DNA from: Linyphia triangularis
Taxonomy: Eukaryota; Arthropoda; Arachnida; Araneae; Linyphiidae
Assembly: GCA_963978545.1 (NCBI GenBank)
Contig: OZ021722.1
Coordinates: 3,972,001 to 4,036,000, forward strand
DNA: 64,000 nt
Direction of reading: 5' to 3'
Under the pieces are notes generated by a model. It was given only the letters and a program-made list of their open reading frames with translations. It made no database searches and was not told the origin of the DNA. Position 1 is the first letter of the stretch. Each line of letters opens with the position of its first letter. The translations under genes were made by a program, and so were the position numbers. Below are positions 46,434 through 59,313 of this stretch, in pieces.

Positions 46434-49398
46434 TCTAATATAATGCCACACACAAAAACGGATGATGCTAATACATTTATCATGTAAATGAACGTAAATT
46501 GAAGGGTAAGAGTAAAATCGAATGTTTAAAAATAAGGGGTCATTCTAAGCAAGTTACTTCCTTTTTAATGTCATAATTTAAAACGGTTTTGTTTGAAATT
46601 GCTTTGAAAACCAGAAACCAGGTTTTGCTTTTATAATTGAAATATTAGCAAAAAATGTATTCAATATTAAATAGTTAAAAACTACTTATGTTTATAAATT
46701 AAGTATTTTTTATTTATTTTTCGATATTTCTTATGCTCCGCAGGGTTAATTGACATTTTAATTTTGAAGAAATGCATTCATATATAATGCTATTATTTGT
46801 TAATTGAGATTTGGTCAGCCTTTAATAATTAAAATTATGAAAAAAAAAATTCTGTTCGTTTTACGAAATTTTGTCTGCAATTAAAGTAACTCCACACATT
46901 TTAATACAGTTCTATAACTGTATTAAAATGACGATTATATTCATAAATCTTTTTTTGGAAGCAGTGATTCCTTCAATCTGCAATAATACAACTCAATTAG
47001 GCAGTGTGTGTAACCATCAGAATGTCCTAAGTTTTGTAGCGATTGAAATTGTCTAATTGAGTTTGTTCCACCTTATTTTTATTCATAACTATAAGTACAT
47101 TAGCTTACACTATTAAACAACGTTATCCTAAAACGGAAAAAAGGAAATCTTTTACATTAACTGAGTGGTTTTATAAGAATAATAACTAAAATGATTCATC
47201 ATATTTTTTCGTAACTCTATTTCTCATTCGTTTCTTCAAAATCAAAACATATTTATTCTTAATTGTGGATTTAAAAATTATGCATTCTTATACTTGTATA
47301 TAACTAAATACTCCTATTCTTAAATTCAAATGCAACCTGACACACTAAACCAAACAAAAAGTCTCATTTTAGGAGTCGATTCCTCTTTCGATTACGGTGG
47401 AGTGGAGGTTACGGTCTAAAGATTGTTTTGAGACCCCCCCACGAGAAAAGAATTTCTGAGCCCCACTTCCGAAAGTGACTCACTGTAGCTTCTGTAAATA
47501 AGCGTGTTTTTAAGTCGCAATGACTTGGGTCGTGACAAGTACACGTACACTTAGCACGTGCATTCCCACCAAGAGCGAAACACAAGACATATACGTTGGA
47601 AGGTGGGGAGGGGCGGGGGGAATTGGAAGTTGGGGTGGAAAGGGGATATTGCTCGCACCCCTTCTCTGCTTCTTGGAATCAAGTGGGGTACAGCTGCTGT
47701 GTCACGATAGCTACGAAAATCACACAGCCAACAGAGGGGTTCTTGGCTGGACTTGACTTTCGAAGATAGTGGAAGATGGAGAGAGAAAGAAAAGAAGGGA
47801 AAAAAAAAGAATAAACGTCCGAGTGGGGAGGCTTTAACGACCATTTAACTCTGGTTCTCTTAAAATTTATGACTGTCACCCCTAAGTGCTTTTTTTTTTC
47901 CACCCCCACCTTTCCGTAGCTGTGGTCAAACAAGGAACATTGGAAGAAGACTCCTTCTCGAAAGGAATTGGGATGGGGATAGGGCGGTTTTTATATCCAG
48001 GAATGTCAATGTAACGCATTTTCTAGTAAATTTAATTTATTATGCAAGTTTCATTAACACTTAAAAAAAAAGGTACACTAAATTCTATTGCAATTTATGG
48101 AGGAATCAAAATTGTTCTGTGGCTAATGTATTTAAATTTGCGGGATTTTGTCCAATTTTTTTAAAGGGTAGCGTGGGGGGGGGGGGGCAGAGGGAGGAAT
48201 CGAGGGCACCAAAGAGACGGAATTGACGATTTCCTTCCCAGTGGTCATCAAACACCATGAAAATTGAATCTTAGATCAAAATAGCTTAAGTAAATTTTAA
48301 TTGTACATAAAATTTGGCAAGGAATATAAAGGATACCATAAAAACTTTGTTTTTATGGATTAATTTTTTTACATGAACTATTTGACCTGCCACACTGGAT
48401 CCCACTGACTTGTATTCCTTTAACTTAAAAAGCTTAATATAAAATTTCGCTACTCCTGGTTTCTATCGTCTACTCTTTACTTTATCCTTTATACTAATTT
48501 TTGATTTTGTTTATTTGTGGCGGGGAAATCTGTGGAAGGATAACTAACCCACTAGCCGTCATCCAATCAAGCTGAAACTTGGCAGATAGTCAATGACAAT
48601 GCATTCTATCAAGTTTCTGAGATTTTCACTAAAAGACTGCTTTTACTCATGGTTCTATTAACACTATAAATCTTGTGTATGTATTAAATGATTTATATCA
48701 AAAACTTTACTTTTATGGATTATTTTTTTACACACGTAGGCGACACATTTTTTTCCTGGACTACATAAGTGTAACATTGTATCTATGTAAAAAGGGCTCT
48801 GATTGGCTGAAATAAAAGCCAAGAATTGGAAGAAGAAAAAAAAGATTTTGTGTCAGAAAAGTTGAACATAAAATTTAATTTTGAAGAATAAGAGTAGAAA
48901 ATATGAAAATGAACTGTCAACAAGTGAGATTTATCAAGAAATATAAAACAATTTATATTCGATGCTATAGAGAACTTCTACCTATTAAAACAATATTAGA
49001 CTTTAACATATTTAAGCTAAATAATAAAGCAAGATTCGGCTCTTCGAATACACTAACATTTACATTTTATAGTTTTTTTCTTTAACTACTCTATTATAAT
49101 TATCCATAGATGGATAAGTATAATATAGTAGATAAAAAATTATCTCAAGAAGATGTTAATGTTGGTGTATTTGTTTGTAAAAATTATAGAAATAACATAA
49201 ATCATTTTCTAAATTTACCGAAATTAGATTAGAAGAAAAATTATCAAGTGATAACTTATGCATGTATGCTCCCCGTTGTACTAAAATTAAAATGCTCAGA
49301 TAAAAAAAACACACACCACTATCTAATTTTGTATTTAGTGAACTACTTATTGACGTCGAATTGAAATATAACATCATTTATTTCGTTCATTCACTCAT
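46434..49398. other. Unassigned DNA inside hAT-2
   Basis: A small hairpin TTTTAATACAG...CTGTATTAAAA lies at 46899-46928. A segment at 48530-48680 (AGCTGAAACTTGGCAGATAG) recurs at 59459-59600 and inverted at 63400-63530. GC-richer sequence at 47500-47760 gives overlapping frames on both strands without recognisable domains. Confidence 0.45.
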
Positions 49399-49412
49399 CT
49401 TTAAAAAGTCTC

Positions 49413-49589
49413 GCCAACCAAACGGTATAGTGGTTAGCGTGCTAGCTTCTAGACCACGAGGTTGCAGGTTCGAGTCCCGTGTTAGGCATGGGTGTTTGTA
49501 AGTGTATGTTGGCTTGTCTAATGACGAATGTTTCGGCGCATTATAGCCCTCGTGTTGCTGACGGCGCCAGATAATCTGAATACAACCAA
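49413..49589 (+). mobile_element. SINE nested in hAT-2, 14-bp duplication
   Basis: Starts GCCAACCAAACGGTATAGTG, has a consensus B box (GGTTCGAGTCC) and ends ACAACCAA. CTTTAAAAAGTCTC flanks it (49399-49412, 49590-49603). Confidence 0.9.
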
Positions 49590-50680
49590 CTTTAAAAAGT
49601 CTCCTAAGCTCATTCAGAACTTCAGATAAATTAAAAAAAGCTATAGTACTCGCAATTCTTCAAAAATTGAGAGTTTGAGAAAATATCTTGTAAATGGATA
49701 TTATCGAATTATACTCGTATTCCAAGACCGGTGCTATATGCTAAATTAAAGGTTTCAACAAGATAGTGAAGGGAATAAATTGTTTTTTAAAAGAAAATGC
49801 TCAAAAATCTGTATCGAAGAAATGTTTCCAAACTGTTTCTGTCGGAAATTAAATAATGCTTGCTTCAAATGGAGATACTGATTTTTTTGGGTTAGGGTAG
49901 ATTTAGATTTTTCTTGTCGCAGGAAATATACGAGGGCTCTACTGGTCTGAAATATCGTTATGCTGTACATGATTCCGAAATGCAAAGGGGTATGTCTTTT
50001 CCGAATGCCTTTCGACGGGAATCTGCCTATCATTTGAGTCTCGAATTGAAGAAAACAAGAAATACTATCACCAGGCAGAATTCATAAACCATCCGACGCT
50101 ACCAGGTCAAATTATTTTTTAAAACAAAGATTGCAGAGTTCCAAAGCGGTGATTCGTTTTCATGACTCCTAAAATTTTAAAGGTCTTAATTGGGTATACA
50201 TTTTTAAAAAGTTATTTTGAATTCAAATATTAGGATGACTTGAAATCGTAAATCATTTTATTGATAGACAACATGGCCGAATCACAATAATAAATTCAGT
50301 ACGGGAGGCTAAAACAGCTGCATAAGACTCCTTGATGGGCCTGGAAAATTTTATATTTTTATTCATTCTGTATTTAAACTAACAAAGTTTGTAATGGGGA
50401 ATAAGAGGATACGACTTTTGTCAGTCGTAAAATTTCCTTAGAATAGGCCTTGTTGTCCTTATCATCTTCTCAGATTCGTACTCCACACATCAGCAAATAA
50501 AATCGAAGTTAGGATTTAAAAATACAACATACAACAATTCAACAAAATTGTTATCTCAATAAAAACAAAGTTAAAAAATTGGTCATATTCTAAATGAGCA
50601 ACCGAATTCTAAAAATAGATATAAAAGTCTCATATTTGATGCCTATAATTATCAATAAAAAGCAAAGTATTTCAAAGTAA

Positions 50681-52676
50681 ATGGTTGAGAACAAAACAGA
50701 AAATGATAGTGCAATAAATATACCTTCTTCTATCCACTACTCAATAATCCAAGATAACAGGTGCCGGCATTCACCAGACAATTGCAACTTCGTGACCATA
50801 TTTGAAAATCCTATCAAAGAAATTGCGAATCAAAGAAAACAGAGCTCGTTTGGCGCCAATCATAAAAACGGTGTTACTACACGGTCGGCAAAATATTCCA
50901 TTGCGCGGGCATAGAGATGATGGATATATGGTTGAACTAACAGAGAATCCTGTTGAAAATGACGGAAATTTTAGAACATTGCTAAGATTTAGAGTTGAAA
51001 GTGGTGATACCCAGCTGAAGAACCATCTACAGTCATCTAAAGCGAATGCTACTTATATTAGCAAGACAACCACCAATGAACTCATTAAATGCTGCGGTGA
51101 GGAAATCGTTGACGAAATTACAAAAAGGATTAAGTTAGCTAAGTACTACTCGATTATTTTTGACGAAACAACGGACATATCGCATTCGTCTCAATTGAGT
51201 ATTAACCTCCGATATATTCACACTGAAACACATGAACATAACTCAAGTTCAACGGTTAGGGAAGATTTTATTGGTTTTATTGATTTGCATAAAGCAAATT
51301 ACGAAACCTGTGAACCAACTTGTGAACCAACTATTACAGGAGAGGTACTAGGCAAAACAGTAGTAAAAACTATAGAAAGTTTAAGTCTGGACTTAGAAAA
51401 CTATGTAGGAATTGGATGTGATGGCTGCAGTGTAAATATATCTGATATTCGTGGCGCTGCATCAGAAATTAAAAAAAAAGCCATAAATAGTACACTATGT
51501 ATATGCCGGAATCACTCATTAAACTTAGCCCTATCAAAAAGCAGCGACATACAAAGTGTTAGAAATACATTAGGAACGATGAAAGAAGTATCAACGTTTT
51601 TTAAGCTGTCTGCCAAAAGAAATTATGTGCTTAAATGTGTGTTGGGGCATCAAGTAAGGAGTTACTGTGAAACACGTTGGGTTGAACGACATGAGTCCCT
51701 TTTTGAATTTAAGGAAGACTTACCTAAAATAGCTCAAGCGCTACAAGTCATCTCCTCATGGAACGACTCTTCTTCGGCCAGTAAAGCAAGCTGTCTGCTC
51801 AATGCTATTTCCAATTGTGAATTTATTGTGACAATTTATTCTTTAACTGATGTATTAAGCAGTACTGTTATCCTTAACAAATACCTTCAAGAGCAAAACA
51901 TAGATATCTTTCAAGCAAACCAGAAAGTTAAACAAGCAATAGATACATTAAAAGATAAAAGATCCTCATGCGATGAACTGTTTTTCTTAATTTTCCAAGC
52001 TTCAAAAGATACAATGGTGGAAATGGATGTTGAAGTACGTCTTCCGCGTAGAACGAAAAAACAAATACATCGTTCTAACTATGAGTGCGGCTCGGCTTCT
52101 TCTGATGACCCTGCAAATCATTGGAAGCGGTCGATATACATCCCGATACTAGATTATATCATTGAAGACATCGGAACACGGTTCCAGAAAGAAACCATGA
52201 AATGCTTTTCGTTAAATATACTGGTTCCGTCTAATCTGAATCAAGTGCCTGACATAAAAACATTACATAAGTCGATCAATCCAATTTGTCAAAAATACTC
52301 CGCGCTGCTTGGAATTGAAGAGGTTGCCTTGCAACTAAAACTTTTAAATGAAGTATTATCATTTAAAAATCATCCGAATTATGATGATCTAAAAAATGTA
52401 AATAAGAGCACGGAGGCTTTAGACAAATTGGAATCATACCCTATATTGCATAGTTTATTGAAATTATTATCAACACTGCCGATTTCAATCGCTACAGCTG
52501 AACGCAGTTTTTCTGCATTACGGAGACTGAAAACATGGACAAGGTCGAGGATGACCGAAGAAAGGTTGACAGGTCTTGCTCTCCTTCATGTTCACACTGA
52601 CATTAATGTAAGCGTTGATCGCGTTATAGATCGATTTGCTAAATCCAAACAAAGAAGACTGGAATTTGTTCTGTGA
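50681..52676 (+). pseudogene. hAT-2 transposase, N-terminus damaged
   Basis: From about 50826 to the TGA at 52674 the frame is open for over 600 residues and is homologous to hAT-1: NIPLRGHRDDG, IIFDETTDIS (first Asp), IGCDGCSVN (second Asp, with the usual YDGASNM-type loop changed), CRNHSLNLAL, TRWVERHESL and the C-terminal TAERSFSALRRLKTW (Glu). Upstream, the frame is closed by TGA at 50793, while the overlapping +1 frame (50681-50840) reads NCNFVTIFENP. That is consistent with a frameshift or a missing intron near 50820. No TTF zinc finger or ATG-led start was found for the long frame. It is probably a recently disabled copy; an unrecognised 5' exon is the alternative. Confidence 0.75.
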
Positions 52677-53354
52677 TAATTTTTCAATGTTTAAATTGTA
52701 TTTTTTTTCTATTGCCTTATTAAAAATAATACTTATAATTACTAGTAAAACGTTCTCCTTGAAAAACAATTTTTTCCCTGAATACTTTAGATTATTTGTG
52801 TAGCAATGGAGTATCCAGTAAAACAACGTATTTTTACTTACTAAGCTCACTGCATAAATATGTTATGAATATGTTAAATTTTTATGTACAATTACTGATT
52901 TCCCAGTTTGATGAAAGTATAGTATAGGATTTATACTTAGTGACAAATAATAGTAACAAGTTCCCACTTTCATTGGAATTTCTTCAGTGTAATCGATACC
53001 TCAGGGGATGTAACTTGCAAAAATGTTTAAAATGCATAATAAATTTTGAATACAATTTGTTTTTAAAATAAAACAGGTAATGAAAAAACAAAAAGACAGT
53101 GTTAACGCGCTAAGATACCTAAACGCTACCACGCTAACCTTACGCTAAGATAGCAAGTAAGAAATGTGATGAAAGAGGGGGGGGGGGAGGTCAATCAATG
53201 GCTATGGATTATCTTAAAGAATATTTCTTAAACACTTCCTAGCTTTTTTTTTTTTTTTTTTTTTTTTTAAATACTTAATTTTGTCCTGGCTAAGGCACAG
53301 TTTTGCGCCCCCCCCCCCCCTCAGGAAAATCCTAGATCCGCCACTGGTTGATGG

Positions 53355-55255
53355 TGTCAAATACTCTACCCCTTTTCGGAGACCTTGAAACTAAAGAACA
53401 CAGAAAGCTCGGTGGGGATCCTTTTCCTTCATGGGTATCAATTTAAAGTGAGGAATGGTCAACTTTGTGTGTGTTAGGTAAAAGTATGAGCAGTTGAGTA
53501 AAGCAAAAGTCGAGCTTGAACCGTCGCAAGAACTGTTGGGATTTGTTATAGCGCAAGCGGTAATGACGGTGATTTAAAACTAAGAACAGACGAAAAACTA
53601 CAATTATACTTGGCTAAAGAATACTAATTTTTCATCAAAAGGTCTCGGTAAGAATCAATTAATTTTACCCTTTATTTTTTTTTTCAAAAAATGAACGCAA
53701 GTTTTGTCGCGATAAATAAGTTTTCAAACAGAATCGTGATTTGCCCCCTTAAAATATTTGGAAACTTGTATTTTGTCTGGATGATCTGAAGATCCGAAGG
53801 ATATCCCAGATCCCTTCGCATGGTTGAGCTCAACTTGTTATGTATTTTTTACCTTAATTATCATAAATAAGTATCGTTAAAGTATAATTTTATTTTTAGG
53901 TAATTTATTTTAGAGGTGAGTAGTTATATGAATTATGCTAAACAAAATAAATATGTTGCCTCTCCCCATCATTTCATTTTGTCGCCTAAAAGCCGTTATA
54001 ATAGACCACAATTGTCCTCATGGGACCCCCCCCCCCCCTTTAACCCTTTCACGCTCAAGGGAAATATTTTCCCCTTCTACAAAAATCGCTATCGATTGTT
54101 CAATTATTATTGAATCGATATTTTTTTTACTGAATGTCAAAATAAAACGTATGTCCAAGGCGGCAAATGTGTTTCGGAACGAATAAAAAAAAAAAAAAAA
54201 AAAAAACGTATAGAAAATAAGACACATAATAAATGTGTTACGTGCAAAATATTTCCCATGAAATTATAGGAAACCTATACACCCTGCTATGTTTTTCTGG
54301 TGATATTCTCTTACTTTACACCCACAATAGCTAAAATATTGTGTTGTGTATTGGCATATTTAGTCTTGGACATCTTATGGTGCTTCTTATGTCCGCTTCC
54401 GAGTATGAAGACATAGGCATACCAAGTAAATTTCGTTTTATGGGTAGCAAGAAACAAGGGATTTTTTTTCTTTTTTCGTAATTAAAACAATAGTTAAGTA
54501 TTTTAATGCATATATACATATAGATGTGTTTGTGTCGTCTCCAACAAATACAAACTTACATAAAATTAAATGTATGTTATTATTTAAATAAATAGGGGAC
54601 TCCTCTCCCTTTTCTCTAACTCTCGCCAACATTTTGATTTCTTTTGGAACTAAAAGAATGTAAAAACTACTTATGTTTAAAATTTCACAGTTGTCCGAAT
54701 ACCAGAATTTTTTTTAAATTGGATTGCAGTGCAACACATCCTTACTTTTTTAAAAATAGAGAGAGATAAAGCTTTATTTTAGACATAGCCCTCTTGAAGG
54801 TATTGGCGAGTTTATTTCGCACCAAAAGTGAAATTCAAGATTTAAATTGCATTTTATATGTTAGTAACTTAAATTTAATTAGATCTAAATAATCAATTAT
54901 TTAAACTATAAAATTCAATTAACGAAATAGTAGAAGAATTTTAAACAAATTACTCAAAGGAGATTTTAAAATATTTATTAAGTGTGGTGGATGAATTTGT
55001 TTCCACTTGATTTAAAATTATTTTAGTTCAAAATATTAGGGTGAGAAAAAAAGGCTTTTTTACGACCGATTATTTACAAATGAGATATATTTATTACTAA
55101 TCCCAATTTTTAAAACTTTTTCGACCCCTCCAAACAAACAAACGCTGGATCCTCCTTTCATTGCAAAAGCTAGTTTTAAGAGCTTGAATCCACATCTATT
55201 ATAAATTTAATCTAAGCATTGATAAAATTATGAATGAGATTTATTAATTTCAAAC
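53355..55255. other. Unassigned AT-rich DNA
   Basis: A TTAA followed by CCCTTTCACGCTCAAGG (54040-54060) resembles a piggyBac-like left end but lacks a partner. C-, T- and A-runs at 54029 and 54186-54205 are low complexity. No gene was recognised. Confidence 0.4.
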
Positions 55256-55826
55256 GCCCATATGTTTACATAGGGTAATGAGCATTCGGTAAAAAAATAT
55301 CGATTTTTTTTTTTTTTTTTTTTGCATTTCTCCACGTTATGAAACACCCAAATTTAAAAAAAAAAAATTGTCTAAAAAAAATGTGTGTATGTCTGTACGT
55401 GGTCAGCATAACTCCCGAACAAATTGACCAACGATTACGATGTTCAAATTTGATGTGCGGGTTAATTGAGGCCATGGGACCTACCATTAAGGTTTCCGTC
55501 AAAATCGCTCATGAGCATCAGGATGAAATCATGAACAATCATGAAAAATTCAGATTTTTCGGCAATTTCAGCTAAAAAACGACTCAAACGATTTTGATTA
55601 AAATCTCTTAAGGTGTTCTAATCGTCCTCGCCGTCGAAATTCCAGTAGAAATGTAATGTTTATCGAATAGCATCGCCAACTTCGCCATCTTATCGTCTTT
55701 TTTTTTTTTTTTTTTTTTTTTTCGGTAAGAAAACGGTAAGTAACACCACATCAAATTTTACTGTAATGCCCAATAATATAATGTAATTGAAAGTTGTGCG
55801 ATATTCCACACCCATAGTTTTTAACT
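55256..55826 (+). repeat. R1 interspersed repeat, plus copy
   Basis: Starts GCCCATATGTTTACATAGG and includes TACGTGGTCAGCATAACTC, ATTGACCAACGATTACGATG and GAAAGTTGTGCGATATTCC in family order. Confidence 0.7.
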
Positions 55827-56363
55827 CAAACTACTAATTAGCGAAGAATTTTGTGGAATCAAATTTTTTTAAACTTGGCCTTGATATTCTACAACATTAA
55901 TTATCCTTAACTCATTTAGCTATCTGAAATTGAAAGGACAACAATAAATAAAATTTTTCTGTTTACAACCCACAAGTTCCGAAAGGGCTCCACACTGAAC
56001 AACAAATTTTTTTATTGGATAAAAATATAAAGTTAAAAATGTTTATGCTGCGTAATAAAAATTTCACGCTGAAATATTAACAAATCGATGTGCATTAATT
56101 TTAGATTCAAATAAATAAATTAAAACCCATGCTATACTTACTTTTTCTTAAAAAGTTTGCCACTTTTCTTCACTTCACTTTTAATCTTCAAAAGTGTATA
56201 GTTTAATTTATCCTATAGTTCAGTTTGTATATGCATTTGTGTAACATTTGTATAATTACATGGAATTAATATTTATTTTGAATATGAAATTTGCCCTTAC
56301 TCCCCCCCCCCCCCCGATTGTTAATTTGGGTACTTTCGCTTGTGCTACTCACGACCGCCACTG
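55827..56363. mobile_element. hAT-like right-end fragment
   Basis: Ends CTACTCACGACCGCCACTG (56345-56363) after a C-run, the form of the right ends at 43479 and 53346. No matching left end or duplication for ACTAGGAG was found, so the left border is unknown. Confidence 0.4.
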
Positions 56364-56384
56364 ACTAGGAGGCGCCTAGTTTCT

Positions 56385-56572
56385 TCGGCTTTTTTTTTTT
56401 TTTTTTGTTCATGCCAAATTTATTGCCAAAAATAATATCGCCCATTTGGGCATCTTAATTTAAGTGAGTGAAAATATGAAAACGGTAAATAATACCATAA
56501 ATTGTAACGCAATAACCAATATTATAGTGTAATTGAAAGCTGTGTGATGTGCCACACACCCCTAGTTTCATA
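56385..56572 (+). repeat. R1 interspersed repeat, 3'-end fragment
   Basis: Contains only the family's 3' part: AATAATATCGCCCATTTGG, ATGAAAACGGTAAATAA and GTGTGATGTGCCACACACC. Confidence 0.65.
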
Positions 56573-56869
56573 AGTAGATCGCAGATCCAGAAATTACAAA
56601 TATATTGATGACATGTCACTCATGGGATGAGAAAGTTCTCCGCCTAAGCAAACGTTTTTTTTATTTGTGTGATTGAAAAATCTTCCCTCAGAAGTTTTTA
56701 GGTTACGCCTTGGCCTTAGATTTGATTTCTTTTTGTCCATGGTCCACACAAAAACAAACATAAGGGACTGATGATCCAATTTCTACGGTAAGTGTAAAAA
56801 AATCCGATAAACAGCAAAATTCTTGCCTCAATACTCAATTCGCGAGAAGAAAGAAAAAAAAAAGACACT

Positions 56870-57090
56870 TCCAATCAAGGAGATCTTCCTCCCAACAGCA
56901 GCCGTGTGTTCTTGAAACGCGTTTCGGCTGCGACGTTTCCATGCGTGGCCATGGTAACCGATAGAACACAACAGAATCTTTCCCTCCTCGTAATGAGTAG
57001 CGAGGCAGCCGAAGTAAGCAGTTTTCCAGTTCCGGCTGTCTTTGAGAATTCGATGAACTGATTGGTCCCGCTCAGTTTTAAAAGAAAGAA
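56870..57090. promoter_or_regulatory. GC-rich block with X-box and CCAAT-like motif
   Basis: A ~200-bp stretch is near 50% GC in AT-rich surroundings. It contains GTGGCCATGGTAAC (56945-56958), matching the RFX X-box pattern, and ATTGG at 57061. It also overlaps a 93-aa minus-strand open frame (56828-57109) I do not recognise. Whether it is a promoter, exon or repeat cannot be settled here. Confidence 0.25.
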
Positions 57091-57164
57091 GGATTGATTT
57101 GGTTTTCAAAAACTAAAGTAAGGGTTTTCTTTCTCATCTTATTCATTTTATAAATATTGAAAGG

Positions 57165-57339
57165 TTGGTTGGTTGTTTTCAGATTATCTGGCGCCGTCAG
57201 CAACACGAGGGCTATAATGCGCCGAAACATTCGTCATTAGACAAGCCAACATACATTTACAAACACCCATGCCTTACGCGGGACCCGCAACCTCGCGGTT
57301 TAGAAGCTAGCACGCTAACCACTATACCGTTTGATAGGC
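57165..57339 (-). mobile_element. SINE copy with 14-bp duplication
   Basis: TAAATATTGAAAGG flanks it (57151-57164 and 57340-57353). The B-box region has lost several bases (GCGGGACCCGCAACC). Confidence 0.9.
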
Positions 57340-57399
57340 TAAATATTGAAAGGAAACTTTTATTTGAGTTTGAGTATTAATAAGGTTAAAGACTTTGGG

Positions 57400-57477
57400 T
57401 TCATGAATGATTGTGAAAAGTGTGTGTGGGGAGGGGGGGGGGGCTGCACTAGCATTTTCAATCACGGGCCGCCACTG
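57400..57477. mobile_element. Orphan hAT-like right end
   Basis: A G-run followed by CAATCACGGGCCGCCACTG ending at 57477 resembles a hAT right terminus. No partner left end was found. Confidence 0.3.
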
Positions 57478-57560
57478 GAACGGAAAAGTTTGCTTCTGCC
57501 ACCAATCTATAAAAGAGGAAAGGATGAGCCAAATGTTTTTGTCTGCAGAAGCAATTAATG

Positions 57561-57745
57561 GTTGGTTGGTTGTATTCAGATTATCTGGCACAGTCAGCAA
57601 CACGAGGGCTATAATGCGCCGAAACATTCATCATTTGACAAGCCAACATACATTTACAAACACCCACGCCTAACGCGGGATTCGGAACCCGCAACCTCGC
57701 GGTCCAGAAGCTAGCACGCTAACCACTGTACCGTTTGGTCGGCGA
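57561..57745 (-). mobile_element. SINE copy with 13-bp imperfect duplication
   Basis: GAAGCAATTAATG (57548-57560) and GAAACAATTAATG (57746-57758) flank it with one mismatch. The body has GGCACAGTCAGC instead of GGCGCCGTCAGC. Confidence 0.88.
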
Positions 57746-57759
57746 GAAACAATTAATGA

Positions 57760-58850
57760 ATCATCGAAAAGATATGGAAGCTCTTAAAAATCCAGCACCA
57801 AATTCTCGCCGAATTGTTTACATCAATTGACATCTTTATAGGGGTGGCGTGGTAAAGAAAAAAAAGATGGTTCTGCACACGGATCATTCTCTGAAGCACA
57901 TGACCTCCGCGATGACCGAGAAAAATGAACAAATGCAGGTGGTTTGCAGATTTAGACGTCTGGAAGATTGAATGATTGCACCACATATATGCTAAAAGAA
58001 GTCACAGAATGTGAGAGGGGTGGAAGGGTGAGACTCCGCCAAGAATTCCAAAATGAGTGACTAAGGATTTACGAGAAAGTTGTTGAGGTTCGATCTGAAA
58101 AGGGTCGAGTTTCTTCCGTAATAACTTTCGGTGAAAATGGCCTTTTCGGTGTCAAATGTCAGCGAGTTAAAACAAACAAAGAATGAGATGAGGAGGCTAG
58201 GGGATGCTTTTCGACAACCCCCAGTAAAGGAGGGCGAGGGAATCGTTGTCTCTTTCACTTTATCCACGCCCCTTTTTGTTATTTTGTGACTCAGCAACAA
58301 CTTTCTCTGTAAAAGAATGATAATGTTCAAAAGATTTCGAGATAACCAGTGAATATAAAAACAATTTTTTTTTCTCTTTTAACATTTCAATGCCAGGACT
58401 ATGTAATATTTTGAGCACGAGACGTGCGAGAAAATACTTTTGTCACTCTAAAATACTATTACCACAAATACTTTCCTGCAATCCTAGCGAAAAAGTGCTA
58501 CATTCGCCACAGTTTTTTTTTTTATTCAAAATGATTAAAAAAAGTTTAATTTTTTTGCACGTTGATATATATATAAAAAAAAAACCTTTTAACTGATCAT
58601 TGTCGAAACTTTTTCCTGTTGCCAAAATTATTTTATTCAGAATAAATAAAAGATAATTGAACGCCTTATGTCATTTGTGTATTATGGAGTAAAGTCCAAG
58701 CAATTCAACGTTGCGTTGCGTATAGTAACGCTGTGAGTGAAAGAATTTTAACCAATCATTGTTCAAAATCTTTCCTGCTTCCGAAATTGTTTTAATCAGA
58801 GTAAATAAAAGATATTTGAACGTGAATGCATAAATCACATTCAATTTTAA
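57760..58850. other. Unassigned DNA with an interspersed repeat
   Basis: The segment TAAATAAAAGATAATTGAAC near 58640, with a relative near 58805, also resembles 4440-4480. No exon was recognised. Confidence 0.4.
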
Positions 58851-58852
58851 TA

Positions 58853-59313
58853 CAGTAGAACCTCGATTAACCGTCCCCCTTTTATCCGGAACTCTCTGTT
58901 AACCGGCAATCATTTAGTCGACATCAAAAATCTCCCAAATGAGTAATAAATCCTTTGTTCCTTTTTAAACCGTAATCTTTTCCCTAGCTCTAAAGTTACA
59001 TAAGTAATGGTGAGGCTTTTGACTGTTTTTCTAAAGAACTGACATGGTTAGAGCAACCTCCGGATGCAGATCAAACTGAACTATTGCCTTCAAAAAGACT
59101 CCGAGATAGAGCAGCGAAACAAAGATTATCAAGATTATTGCAACAAAAACTCATTTCCAACAATTATGTCATAAAAAAGCATTAAAAGTCCTGTATTCAA
59201 TAAACGAAAATCATTTACTTTTTATTGTTTTTTACAACTCTCTTTTATCCGGAATTTTCGCTTAACCGACCTACCTTTGGTCCAAATTAGGTCGGTTAAT
59301 CGAGATTCTGCTG
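58853..59313 (+). mobile_element. pogo/Tigger-like element, 461 bp
   Basis: TA flanks both sides (58851-58852, 59314-59315). The ends read CAGTAGAACCTCGATTAACC and, inverted, CAGCAGAATCTCGATTAACC, pogo/Tigger-type termini. Subterminal TTATCCGGAA repeats occur at both ends. It keeps only a C-terminal piece of transposase and so is an internally deleted copy. Confidence 0.85.
59040..59185 (+). pseudogene. pogo-type transposase C-terminal remnant
   Basis: One frame reads LTWLEQPPDADQTELLPSKR, then LRDRAAKQRLSRLLQQKLIS, ending at TAA (59183). This tail resembles the end of Jerky/Tigger-type pogo transposases. The DNA-binding and catalytic regions are absent. It matches the element's terminal repeats in family. 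Confidence 0.65.

Larger units (their letters stand above)
44534..53346 (+). mobile_element. Large hAT transposon, 8813 bp (hAT-2)
   Basis: Flanked by the 8-bp duplication GTTGATGG (44526-44533 and 53347-53354). The left end is CAATGGCGGATTCAGCC and the inverted right end is CAGTGGCGGATCTAGG, so the left end carries one change in the conserved CAGTGG. Both subterminal regions have G-runs. It contains a plus-strand transposase reading frame that is damaged at the 5' side, a nested MITE and a nested SINE, which explains part of its unusual length. Confidence 0.85.

Noticed and set aside
49413..49487. Possible functional tRNA gene
   Set aside because: A and B boxes are present but the stems do not form a proper tRNA and the unit is the head of a SINE with a target duplication.
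52518..52850. 110-aa minus-strand open frame
   Set aside because: It overlaps the hAT-2 transposase C-terminus in antisense and has no domain.
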